From assembly GCA_029379385.1 (NCBI GenBank), contig CM055612.1, positions 16,988,001 through 17,052,000 on the forward strand: DNA of 64,000 bases. The letters are read 5' to 3'. Both the position numbers and the translations under genes were made by a program. Below the pieces are notes generated by a model that ran no database searches, was not told the origin of the DNA, and saw nothing but the letters and a program-made list of their open reading frames with translations. This DNA comes from Quillaja saponaria (lineage: Eukaryota > Streptophyta > Magnoliopsida > Fabales > Quillajaceae). The stretch's first letter is position 1; each line of letters begins with the position of its first letter. Positions 44,901 to 56,621 of this stretch are shown here, piece after piece.

Positions 44901-47900
44901 TGTTATAACCCTTATAACTCGGTACTGAAAAAAATAAAAATAAAAATTGAGTAATCAAGTTTTAGATGCAAGGTGTTAATTTATATTATAAAATAAATGA
45001 ATTAATTAAATAACATGTTATAATTCGATTTATTAGTATACAATTTTAGAATATTATGTAAGTATTTCCATAAATTAATTAGCAGTGTGATCAAATAAAT
45101 TTAAACAAGTGGATAATTAACGTACAATATACATAAATATATATACATATATATATTATGATTTAAACATATGAAAGTTATATGTATAATTTTAGTTATG
45201 TGTACAACAAATATGTAAACAACTTAAATATTTGGAATATATATATAAGTTAAATTATGTTGACTTTGACCATGTCTTCTTTTCCTATTATTTTTTTTCT
45301 TATTTTTCTTGGTGGCTGGAGAATTTGTTTTTCTACCTTTTCTTTCTCTCTCCCGAATGTTCCTCTTCCCCTATTTTACTCCAATTTTTAGTTGTGAGGA
45401 AGTGGCTGAATCCTTCTTGCTTTTACCACCGCCTTACTCCTTGGCTCTAGAAAATTCTAGTGTCCTTCATATGTAATAGAGAGAATCATCCTCTTTCCTC
45501 TTTGTTTGTGTGTGAGGTTCCATTTCTTTTCCTTGAATCAAGTGGTTGTGAGGTATGGTTGGGCAGCAATTTTGAAATCCCTTGTGGTGTGCCTTGTTTT
45601 CCTTGTTGTTTTGTTCATTGAATTGGAGTTGGTTGATGAAGCTTTCTTATTTTGTTTTGTTTTCCTTCTGATTTTGCTGCATACTTCCTTCATAGCAGCC
45701 AAGTCCTCTTCTTTTCTTAGCCGTTCCCTTCATTTCCATAAGCCTTTCAAGTCCACCCTTTGTTCGGTCATGTAACTGAGGAGTGGTCTTATTTTGTTTG
45801 GCCTTGAGAACTTCATCCTGGCAGCTAGTTAGTTCTTCTTCTTTTGTTACTTGGGTTGTCTTCATCAACTTATGAATTTCAGCAAAGAATACTTGCTTGC
45901 CGTGAGAGGATGGTGGGAGGACAGCAAAGTTTCTTATTGTTTGCAGCCAGCCTCTTGGTTGTGTGGTAATTTTCTAGCTTAACCTTTTAATTCCTTTAAG
46001 ATTGTTGGTAGTTTGATAATTTTGGAATTTAGAGTTGAATATAAGTAAAATGGAAACTATAGGCTCATGTTGAACTAGTAATATATTTATATATAAATAT
46101 ATACACATATCCTTATAAAAATAACTTACCTTTAAATTCTTAATATGATACTAATAGAAGTTAAATATTAATATGTATACATGGAAATTAACTTATGTAG
46201 AATTCCATTATTGAATAATGAACTAGGAAACATGAAATTGGACTAGGTTAGTGTTAAGCTACAAAAATTTAAATTAATGAATAAAAAGTTTATAAGTAAG
46301 AGTAAGTAATGGTTGATTAATATTATGGATTGATGGGTATGGACAAAAGAGTGTTAGTTGTGGTTAAAGTGTTAGAAAGTGAAAGTTGAAGGGTTTTCAA
46401 GGGATGCAGGGAAGATTTCGAGGGTGAAAGAAATCGTGTATTTCGGATACTTTCGGTTCTGAATTAAATTAAGAGTTCAAAAAATAAAGTGTAGCCTAGG
46501 ATCTTGGGATATTGTCTACAAAATTTCGTAGCTTGGTTCCAAGTATGTTGCGAGTTATAGCTGTTAGACTCTGACTAGGTCAGGCAGGATTTGTAGTGCC
46601 CTGTTTTTGGTTCATGTAAGAAATTGAGTGAGTTCGTGAAATATTATAGGAAAAGTTTCTGAATAATAAAGATATATATACTTGTCTATTAATAAAACCA
46701 ACAAACGGAATCAGATTTCGTTTTTCCTAGAGAAAGTTAAGTCCAATTAACTAAGATAAGGTCAAAGCTGTCAAAATCCTGCGTTTTGTAGAATTTGATA
46801 CAACTTCAAAGAATAAAATGTATTGATATACTAATCCAAAAATTATAAATAATATACCCTTATAAAGATACATGTGTCTAGTATTTTATAAATTTTATGA
46901 AACTAGATTTGGAATTTCCTAGAGAAAGATATGACCGTTAAAGTGGACGCTGGTCCAAACCCCAAGTTTGGACAGTTTCAACATTTATACCTTACTAAGT
47001 GCTTTCTATTCTTTTTAATGGTTTCTTCTACCCTATGCTTTGTCAAGACATTTAAAACGTCTCATCATTATTAACCCTATCACATAAAGTCCAATTCATA
47101 TTAATTGGCATATAATAGTTTAATAGAAAACTTTCATAAAGGAACCTATACAAGATGAGATATAAGTTTAGTAACTAAAATATTATAATAATAACGTTTA
47201 TGAACTAAATATTATTTGGGTATATGAATTTCAGTTCCGGATTTTAATGTGGAGCTGATAAGACCCGTGGACGCAGGTGTGAATGACGAATGAAATTGGT
47301 TACTGGTGAGTGGTTAATTGCTGCCTTGAGGGGCTAGATTAGTATGTGTAATTATATGTTTATTTGAATATATGTGATATATGGAAAATAATCAAGTAGA
47401 GTATTTCAGTAATTTATTTAAATTATGTTTGTTTGATATTGGTTGTTGTGTTTGACATTGGTTGTGGTTGATAAGGGCCAACAAAGTGAGATTGTTATGA
47501 AAAGTGATTTTATCTCTTAAATTAAAAATCTAGGTGCACCTAGGATAACTTGATTTAAAATCATGAGGAATTTTGATTTTGATAAATGTTTTTTTTAAAT
47601 TGAGTGCTCAGCCCAGGTGGGATGGATTGTGCACGGAGATTAATTTGGTATGCGGGTGCGTAAATGCCCGGTAGAGGGTGATAATGCTGTGCAGGGCTGG
47701 GTCACTCGTTGGCCCTTTGGTTGCTTGGTTTAATATTATTGTTCTGATTAATTTGTGATCCTATGTTTCATGTAAATTGTGAATTTATGACGGTTATAAT
47801 GTATACGTCTAATGTGAATTAAGATATAACAATGTTACCTGAGGTTATTATATATGTTATATGTTTGTGTTTGGTGATGCTAGTACCTTTTGGGTACAAT

Positions 47901-48251
47901 TTTCCACTCACAGAGTCCGTAGGACTCATCCCTCTCATGGATAATATTTTTTTCAGGAATCCAATGAATGATGGCGCTGAGTTTGTGACCTACCGATAGT
48001 GTACGGCAAGGTATTTTCCAGGATTTCAAACTTGAAGTTAAGGATAAAAGTTGCAGTCACACTAGAATGGTGGAATATTTGAATTTTGTATGATGCGATA
48101 GTCTAGATATTTGTCTTCGTGTCTTTGTGTGAAATTAGGAATACATATATTGTATTTTGGGTCATGGTTGTTACTTTGTTTTTAATTCAGGGTTACGGAG
48201 GTTTGGTTATCCAATCCTTCAGCCAGTCATGCCTCCGTGAGCGGTGTGACA
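44901..48251 (+). mobile_element. Solo LTR S3 (Ty3/gypsy type), complete
   Basis: A 3351-bp solo LTR, TGTTATAACCC at the start and GGTGTGACA at the end, flanked by ATAAC on both sides, with no retrotransposon coding sequence. Its 3' half resembles the S LTRs (GGCTGGGTCACTCGTTGGCC at about 47695-47714, CCACTCACAGAGTCCG, GCCTCCGTGAGCGG), while the first 1.7 kb is diverged. Frames at 45232-45450, 45506-45775 and on the minus strand at 45647-45868 lie in this LTR; they have no known domains and I do not call them genes. Confidence 0.9.
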
Positions 48252-48460
48252 ATAACTACTTTTACATATATTATCTTTAAAAATTTTCTATAAGGCCAAT
48301 GCTTAGAAAGACACTTTCTTTTATTATCAAATAAACTCTGCCTCTTTTTTTTTTTAGTTATAAGTACAAAGCTAATACTAACTATTATGCACTAAGGTGC
48401 ATTTTTAAAATGTTCATACAATTTAATTATAGTTTTGTTGCTTAGCTGATAGATACGTAA
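48252..48460 (+). repeat. MIR unit 5, right part
   Basis: Continues unit 5 after the solo LTR (ATAACTACTTTTACATATAT), collinear with 34475-34701, to the unit boundary at TAATATTAAATC. Confidence 0.85.
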
Positions 48461-49494
48461 TATTAAATCAATTTGTGCATAAAAAAAAAAATGAGATACT
48501 ACATTATTTATTTCTTCATTTAGTTCTATAGATTTTATTAAAAAAAAAAATACAACCCACTAAAGATAAGCTACCCATAAAAAACTACCAAATAAGAAGA
48601 AGAGGAAGATTATATAGTGCATGTGCATAACTGTAACATGTACGCACGTTATTTTACATAGATGAAAAAGTTATCTCTCTTTTATATTTTTCAAGCTGTA
48701 TAGAAATTAGTATAACAATTTTATTTTTATTGTTGGTACAAAAGGGAATAACATTAAGTAAGAAACAATACAAAGTCTTGGAAACTGAATCCCATCAAAT
48801 CACCCATAAACATATTAGCACTACAACTATGAACAATAAAGAATACATTAATGTTTTTGGATGTAATTTCCCATTTTACTAGCAATTCAGCATAATTATT
48901 AGACTCTTTGAAGCAATGTCTAATGCTGGAAGGAGTCCATCAAGTTACTGCAGTCATATATCAAGTTGTTCTCGGTTTAACAAAACCATTGTACTAAAGA
49001 ACAACTCCAAACTAGAGAAGGAAACTTCAATTGCTTTTGTTCAATGGTTCATATAGCCATAGCCCTTAGGTCTACAATTGCTTCTTCAATTATATGCTTC
49101 TAACCCTAATTGAATATGAAAAAGGATACTGATCAAATGAGGTAATTCAAGCCCTGAACAATAGGTAAAAAATAAAGAAAATAAAAAATGGAAAGTCTCC
49201 CTCCTAAATAAAAAGAAATTAGAAAGAGAATTATTTCTCCAAAAGAAATGGAAACAAATGCATTATAGAAGGAAAGTTTCCCTCCTAAATAAAGAAAAAA
49301 GAAATCAAGTATTTCTCAAAATAAAAGAAAACATATAATGCATAAAAGAAAAGGAAAGTCATATGCCCATTACAGCAATTAGGAAATTAACTAAATATTA
49401 ATTATGCAAATTGGATGCTAAAAGGAAAGTAACTAATGTATTTCATCATTCAAGTTCAATGGTTCATATTACATCTAGACCATATGCCTTAGCC

Positions 49495-49503
49495 TATATA
49501 TAA
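49495..49503 (+). promoter_or_regulatory. TATA box of miR159-like gene 6
   Basis: TATATATAA, only 58 bp upstream of the hairpin, because about 14 bp of leader (ATATAGATATGCAT in other units) is deleted. Confidence 0.6.
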
Positions 49504-49552
49504 CTCACAAACACACTTTATTTAGGTTAACTCTTATTAGAGTTTTTGATTT

Positions 49553-49702
49553 GGTTTTAAGCCAAATTCGGGGCTCTCTACTCACCAAATCTAGAAGGAG
49601 GTGATGGTAGCACTCAGCTGCAAGTTCATGAAATACTTTGATAGGTTACCTTTATCTCTTTAGTATTGGTTTGAAGGGAGCTCCGATTGTGGCTTTAAGG
49701 CC
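49553..49702 (+). ncRNA. MIR159: miR159-like hairpin 6 (type A)
   Basis: Putative mature strand at 49665-49685, core TTGGTTTGAAGGGAGCTCCG, identical to unit 2. The 5' arm from C49569 (CGGGGCTCTCTACTCACCAA) pairs with it; A49584 faces T49670. The lower stem (AAGCC with GGCTT) is kept. A TATA box is present but closer than in the other units. Confidence 0.76.
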
Positions 49703-51654
49703 ATGAATATCTGTTACTCTTTTTTTTTTGGATTACTGAAGAACTCTCATAAGTATATATAACTCTTCTTTAGTTTTTATTTAGATTGAGTACCCTGCTA
49801 CGTACAAATTGTGTTTTAACACATTTTAATTTCTTGTGTTAATATTGGCCCATATGTACTCTTTTCAATTGAGTATCAATGATTTTTATTTATTATTTAT
49901 TGGTGTTTGATTAAAAGCTAGAGATCGGACCCACAACTTGGAGGTGAGGAATTGATTTCTTTCAATTGTAGACAAAAAAAGCTTTAATTTATCGTGCTCA
50001 TAGGAGATACATAAGTTATTACTAGTATTCGTATTTGTCTTTCATATTCTCTTTTATAAAATTTTAAGAAATTTTTATATGCAAATCATCAAAACATAAA
50101 AGTATTTAGCCTTATTAATTAATCCACCTAGTTGGAATACAAAGAAGAAATATATGCATTAAAACATTAAAACACAATTCGTGTCCATTTTTTAAAAATT
50201 GAAAAAAAATTATTGATTTGCGAGTTAAGTTTTAATTGTGGTTTAACCAATGATATCATATAAATATTTTATTTAATTTTTATAAATGTTAAACATAATA
50301 TAATTTTGCCTGCATGAATTAATTTACTAATATATATTATCAACTTAGGAAAATAAATTGATAATTTAAATTTATTTAATATAGTCACACCTACAAAATA
50401 TTCAATTTAATCTTCATAATATTAAATATAATATAATTATACTGATATTAATTAAATTACTAAAATATTGATATTATATATTAACAACCTAGGAAAATAA
50501 AAATAAAAATTTGAAATTTATTTAATACAGTCACACTTAGAAAATGTTTAATTTAATAATTATAATATAATTATTTCTTCATTAATAAGATTATTAATAT
50601 GTTGATATTACATATTAACAACTAAGGAAATAAAAATAAAAATTTGAAATTCATTTAATATAGTCACATTCACAAAATATTATATATTAATTAGTGTGTT
50701 TTAGTGATACATCACACGTTTTAATTGACTAGATTTAAATGCATATTAGTAAGACCTATCAAAATATTGAAAACTCAATTCAATTTTATTTTTTTTTAGA
50801 TTTTTTGAAAGAAAAAAAGAAAGAAAAGAAAAGAAAAGAAATCCAAACTAACCAAATCTATCATGGGTTGTCTAACTTACACATTTCAATCAACAAAATA
50901 TATTTATGGTTCAAATTAGTGTTTCTCTACCATCCAAATAACGGTCTAACCGTTCGAGTCAATTAGAATTTTTAAACACCAATTTATTTTTGTGAAATGC
51001 AAATTTGGTATTAACCCCTGTAACTAATCTCCACTATTTCTTTTATTTCATTAATAATTACAATATTATGAACATAACTGTATATTTCATGACTAAAAAT
51101 GGACAATGAAAATAAAAATAAAAACATATTATTAAATTACTTGTTATGGCTCTCTTTCTTGCTTCATATATATCTTTGCTAGAATTTTGGTATATGTAAT
51201 TGAGATTTAAGGTCTTTTTTGCAAATTAGTAGTGTTTTTGTTTCAATACCATTAAAATTCTGGTTAACATATGTACAATTATAATTAGATTTTCTCTTCA
51301 AATACTTTCATGATCTTCTTATCCAATGTTTTTCTCACAACTCATTACATTTTTTTCATAAACAATAAGAAATATATTGATCACGTCGTCCTTGTTCCAT
51401 GTAAAAATTATTCCCAACATCTCACCCACCTCTACTATCTTCAACGACTCAGCTTTGAATAACTCATTGCACTATTTTATTCTCCATTTGCTCCCTCCTC
51501 CTCGTGGATCCATTTGGGCATGAGTTCAATATGCTAATAGCATACTGAAATATGATCAAATAGACAAACATTGTTAATAATAAAATAATAATTTAAAAAA
51601 AAATAATAAGAAGAAGAATAATTTATAGATGTAAAGAAGCGAAAGAAAAGATGT

Positions 51655-52080
51655 ACACACCGTAACAAAAAAAAAATGAAGGCATGCTCACAATTTTAAA
51701 GCTTGCTCTCTAGTATTCCTTGACGGTACAACCACATATACAATCTCTAGGTATGGTGCCAGGGTCTTTACCTAAAATTGTGAAACTTGGGAGAAAGGCT
51801 CATAGTATGGTTCAAAGGTTGCTCTGATGGAGAACCACCATTAGTCTCCTCCTCCTTTATTTCTAAACATACATAGAAAACAAAACTAGGGAAAAAAAAA
51901 ATAGTTTCAAACAATTTTTTATGAAATCAAAATGAAAACTTCTAATGTGAATTGCAATAAATAATACCTTTGATGTATCATTGATTTGATTGGTTGATGG
52001 AGAAAACTTTATTCTCTAATTAATATCATCATTTTCATTGCATTTGTCTTCTTCAACTACTTTGGTGGCTATGGATCACA
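51655..52080 (-). pseudogene. Minus-strand Cys-rich gene fragment (unit 6)
   Basis: Same two-part structure as 3832-4262. Exon I has ATKVVEEDKCNENDDIN then a stop (TAG), and STNQINDTSK before the donor; exon II has LGKDPGTIPRDCICGCTV. The stop is at a different place from that in unit 1, so the common ancestor may have been open. The last Cys pair is degraded. I do not recognise the product. Confidence 0.45.
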
Positions 52081-52999
52081 CACAAGAAGACAGAGTTGTG
52101 GTGTGGCTTAGCGACCTCAGGTTTGTCACTTTATATAGATGATATATGTTCTACCTACAACGTATCTCCATTGCTATTATTAGGTGATGAGTGTATGATT
52201 TTATATTTCATTAATAAAACTATAGGCGAGAGTAATACAATGTACTTGGTTGGTTTAGCTTGGATAAGAGTGATATCGTTCAAGTTTGGCAATTGTTAGA
52301 AGCATGCATTATCTTAATCAAGCATTGGTTTTCCTAACTTCATATTTACCAGTTTTATATAAGGGCACAAGCCTTCCAATGTAACTTTATTTATAGATAT
52401 CAACATGTACAATTAATTCGTGAACTAATTGATAGGCAAGAAAAACATGTAAGAGGAGTATCCGTGAAAATATTAATTTCATTTGTTAATATTAAAATCA
52501 ATAATTTGTATATTAATTTTATGGTTTTATATTTCAAAGACTTGCTTTATATTTTCTTTATACATTGACTGACAAGAAAAATATATATATCATTGATTTG
52601 ATCAGTTGATGAAGAACAATTTCTTCTTCAATTAATCGCATCATTTTCATCGACTTCATCTTCTTCAACTACTTTGGTGGCCACGAATCACACACAAGAA
52701 GACAGAGTTGTTGTGCCTTAACAATGTAACCTCAGACTTGTCGATTTATTTGATTTATACAAATGATTATGTTCTACCTACCATGTATGTCCATCACTAT
52801 TGTTGGGTGATGAGTGTATGGTTTTAGGTTTTATTAAGAAAACTGTAAGAAAGAGTAATACAATGTACGTGGTTGGTTTAGCTTGGATAAGAGTGATGCT
52901 ATTCAAGTTTAGAACTTGTTAGATGCATGCACTACCTTAAACAAGCATTCGGTTTCCTAAATTGCTATTTAAAATTTTTATACAAGGTCACAAGTTTTA

Positions 53000-53004
53000 C
53001 GATG
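53000..53004. repeat. Target-site duplication CGATG, left of solo LTR S4
   Basis: CGATG before TGTGATAACC; the right copy at 56617-56621 reads CAATG, one G-to-A change. Confidence 0.85.
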
Positions 53005-53322
53005 TGTGATAACCTGAAACTTTAACTTGTGTTCTAGGAAGCTTGTACGGAAATTTTTGTGAATAGGTAACTATATTTCATACCAAGACAAATGTATGTA
53101 ATTGAAAATTTGTATAATATAGAAATAGTGCAAGAATAATTTTTATTATATAATTGACTAAATAGGAGTGTAAAAATTTATGTGGGTAAATTGTTTTTAA
53201 GGTGTACAATATTTATATTTATAGATACAACAAGATTAATGATGCACATTGTAATTTTTTAGAAAGTAAAAATATATAGAGGTATATACCCAAGCAATAT
53301 GATTTAAATTCACATTCCATAT

Positions 53323-53353
<31 letters not shown>

Positions 53354-56300
53354 CATATAATTGATATCCACCATAAATTAAAAATAAAGACTGATTTTTC
53401 TTTTATCTTTTTATTTCTTTCTTTTCTCCTTCCTTGGCAGAGAGGTCTTCAAACGTCTGAACTATTCTAGCTAGGCTGCACCGCCTCTCCCATTCTATTG
53501 TTTTGCTGCTGAAACTTCCTCCATTTCCATTTTCTTTTGTTGTGTGTTCCTCCATTCCAGCCATCTTCATAACATATATTCTTCTTATTTTCTTGTTGGT
53601 TGGTAGGCCATATAAACCCATAGTTTCAGCTGTTGTCCTCTCTTATAGCCATGGAGATAGCTCCCTTATCTTGGCCATGTGAGATTAGTATGGTTGCCTT
53701 GCTTCATGGCAGTATTGTTCAATCAACATGTCGGTGTGAATCTGCCCTGTTTTTGCTTTGAATCTTCTTTTTTCCTAAGATATCTTAGGTGAAGGTTGAA
53801 AATTTTTTAAAAAGAAATTGGAGCTGCTCTGTTTTACAAGGTTAACCCGCCACCTTTCACTTTTAAGCTACAGTTCTTTATCAGGGGTGGCGGTCATCCC
53901 TAGGTGTAGTAGCCAAATAGAGTATAGCGGTTGATTTTTGGGTGTGACCGTGAGGCACCACCAAAATTTTGAAGCAGCCTTGCTTGTGTGAAGGGGAGTT
54001 GGCAGCAATAAGGAATTTTCCCAACCCGTGAGCTTGAATTCTCTTAACTCGTGAGCTCTTTGTTTCATTCAACTGTGAAAGAAAATAACAAGGCTAGGAA
54101 GGCTGGTAGGTACACACACCTTCTTCACCGCATTAGCAAGAATATTGGGTAAGGTGTGGGCTGAGTATGGATTCTAAGTATTATATTAGTTTAATTACTT
54201 TAAATTAGTACAATTCTTGTGGATTGTGGTTGTGGGTATAGATTAAAGTAGAGGATTAAGGGAGTAAATGGGATTATGAACAAGATGTAATATGATGGAC
54301 GTATGTAAGTCTCATGGTGAATATATATACATACTTGCTTATAAGCTAACACAAAAACATGCATAGAAGGTAGTTGATAAAAATTTTACAAGAAAATAAT
54401 TGTATCTTAATGAATAAGAATTGGTTGGATTGATATTGGAAAGTGAAATTTAAGTTCTTGATTAATTCTAAATCACTAATACAATCTTAAATTTAATTGG
54501 ATTAGGAGTAATGTTAGTGAATTAATTATGAAGTGAGGAGTATGAATTGGAGCTTGAAAGTGGTGGAAAATGAGAGTTAAGTGGATTTTGAAGGGGGTAC
54601 AGGGGCAGATTCTTGGATGAAATAAATCCTTGGTTTTGGGTGCTTTTGGAGCTGAATTGAAATAAGAGTTCAAAATAGAAAGTGTAGGTTAGGATCTTGG
54701 GATGTTTTCTACAAAATTTCTTAGCTTGGTTCCAAATATGTTGTGAGTTATAGATGTTAGACTCCAGCTAGGTCAGGCAGGATTCGTAGTGCCCTGTTTT
54801 TGGTTCATGTAAAAAATTGAGTGGGTTCATGACAGATTTTAGGAAACGTTTCTGAATAATAAATATATACATACTTGTTTATTAATAAACCCAAAAAACA
54901 GAATTGGATTTCGTTTCTCCTAGAGAAAATTATGTTCAATTAACTAAAGTAAGGTCAAAGCTGTCAAAATCCTGCGTTTTGTAGAATTTAATGTAACTTC
55001 AAAGAATAAACTGTATTGATATACAAATCCAAAAATTATAAATGATATACCATTATAAATATACATGTATCTAGAATTTTATAAATTTTACTAAACTGGA
55101 TTTGAAATTTCCTAGAGAAAGATATGATAGTTAAAGTGGACATTGGTCCAAACCCCAAGTTTTGGACAGTTTCAACATCTCTAATTCACTAAGTGCTTTC
55201 TATCTTTTCTAATGGTTTCTTCTACCCTATGCATTGTCAAGACATTTAAAATGTCTCTTCATTGTTAACCTTATCACGTAAAGTATAATTCATATTACTT
55301 GACATATAATAGCTTAATGGAAAACTTTCATAAATAAAACCTATACAAGTTGAGATAGAAGTTTAGCAATTAAAAGATTATAACAATCATGTTTGTGAAC
55401 TAAGTATTATTTAGGAATATTAATTTCAATTCCAGATTCTAATGTGGACCTGATAAGGCGCGTGGACGCAAGTGTGAGTGACGAATAGAATCAGTTATAA
55501 GTGAGTGGTTAATTGTTGCCTTTAGGGGCTAGATTAGTATGCGTAATTATATGTTTATTTGAATATGTGTGATAAATGGAAAGTAAGCAAGTAGAGTATT
55601 TTAGTAATTTATTTGAATTATGTTTGTTTGGTATGGGTTGCTTTGTATGACATTGGTTGTGGTTGATAAAGGCCAACAAAGTGAGGTTTTTATAAAAAAT
55701 GATTTTTATCTCCAAAATTAAAAATCCAGGTGCACCTAGGAAGTTCTGATTTAAAATCATAAGAAAATTTTGATTCTGATAAATATTTTATTTAAATGAG
55801 TACTCAGCGCCGGTGGGATGGATTGTGTACGGAGATCAATTTGTTATGCGGGCGTGTAAATGCTCGGTAAAGGGTGATAATGTTGTGTGAGGCTGGGTCA
55901 CTCGTTGGCCCTTTGATTGCTTTGCGTGATATTGTTGCTCTGATTTAAGTTATGATCCTGAGTAGCATATAAATTGTGAATTTGTGCAATTTACCACGTA
56001 TATATGTCATGTGAAATGTTATGTGAACAATATTACATGATGTTACTATCAATGTGATACACACTTGTACTGTATGATGGTAGCACCCTTTGGGTACAAT
56101 TTTCCACTCACGGAATCCATAAGACTCACCTTTCTCGTGGATATTTTTTTCACTGACAGGATTTCTGTGTATTGTGTCGCCGAGTTGGTGACTTGCCAAT
56201 TGAATGCAACAAGGTAATTCCAGGATCTCAATCTTGAAGTTAAAGGATGGAAGTTTGCAGTAACACTAGAACTGTGGGGGTATAATCTCGAATGATGTAA

Positions 56301-56616
56301 GCGTCTAGTTATGTGTCTTGTTTATGATGTGGATAGAGCGGAGCTCCTTGTTATCTTTATGTTATGGTTGTGTGGAGTCATGAGTATATGTATTTATATT
56401 TTCAGGCATGTTCCATATTACAGGGAACCTCTGCCAAAATTTTCAATAACTTGTTAATTGTTACAGGCAATAAACTTTTATGGTGAACTTCAGTTTTAGA
56501 AAAGCTACTTTTATTCTTTAATTGAGTCAGATTTGTTATTTTGTTTCGAAGTGAGGGTTATGGTGGATCAGTTTTCTAATCCTCCGTCCAGTCATGCCTC
56601 TGTGAGAGGTATGACA
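53005..56616 (+). mobile_element. Solo LTR S4 (Ty3/gypsy type), full length
   Basis: A 3612-bp LTR from TGTGATAACC to TATGACA, flanked by CGATG and CAATG, without internal sequence. It is the reference for S1 and S2, which lie at the same point of their MIR units. It includes a (CA)n tract at 53323-53345 and a pyrimidine-rich stretch at about 53395-53430. Minus-strand frames at 53403-53621, 53868-54072 and 55509-56231 lie within it and carry no known domain. Confidence 0.9.
53323..53345. repeat. (CA)n microsatellite
   Basis: About eleven AC repeats followed by ATATAT, inside solo LTR S4. Confidence 0.9.
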
Positions 56617-56621
56617 CAATG
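56617..56621. repeat. Target-site duplication CAATG, right of S4
   Basis: Counterpart of 53000-53004, with one CpG-type transition. Confidence 0.8.

Larger units (their letters stand above)
48461..53004 (+). repeat. MIR unit 6 (type A), block 4
   Basis: The most complete type A unit. In order it has upstream non-coding DNA, promoter, hairpin, AT-rich DNA without recognisable genes (49703-51300), the minus-strand gene fragment (51655-52080), then the locally duplicated stretch (about 51960-52450 and again 52560-53004). The GGGCC palindrome of units 1 and 2 is deleted here, because about 0.7 kb is missing near 51298. The unit ends at the target site CGATG before solo LTR S4. Confidence 0.85.

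Noticed and set aside
45232..45868. Cluster of frames on both strands considered as a host gene
   Set aside because: The whole stretch lies inside the 3351-bp solo LTR defined by its target-site duplication; no domains.
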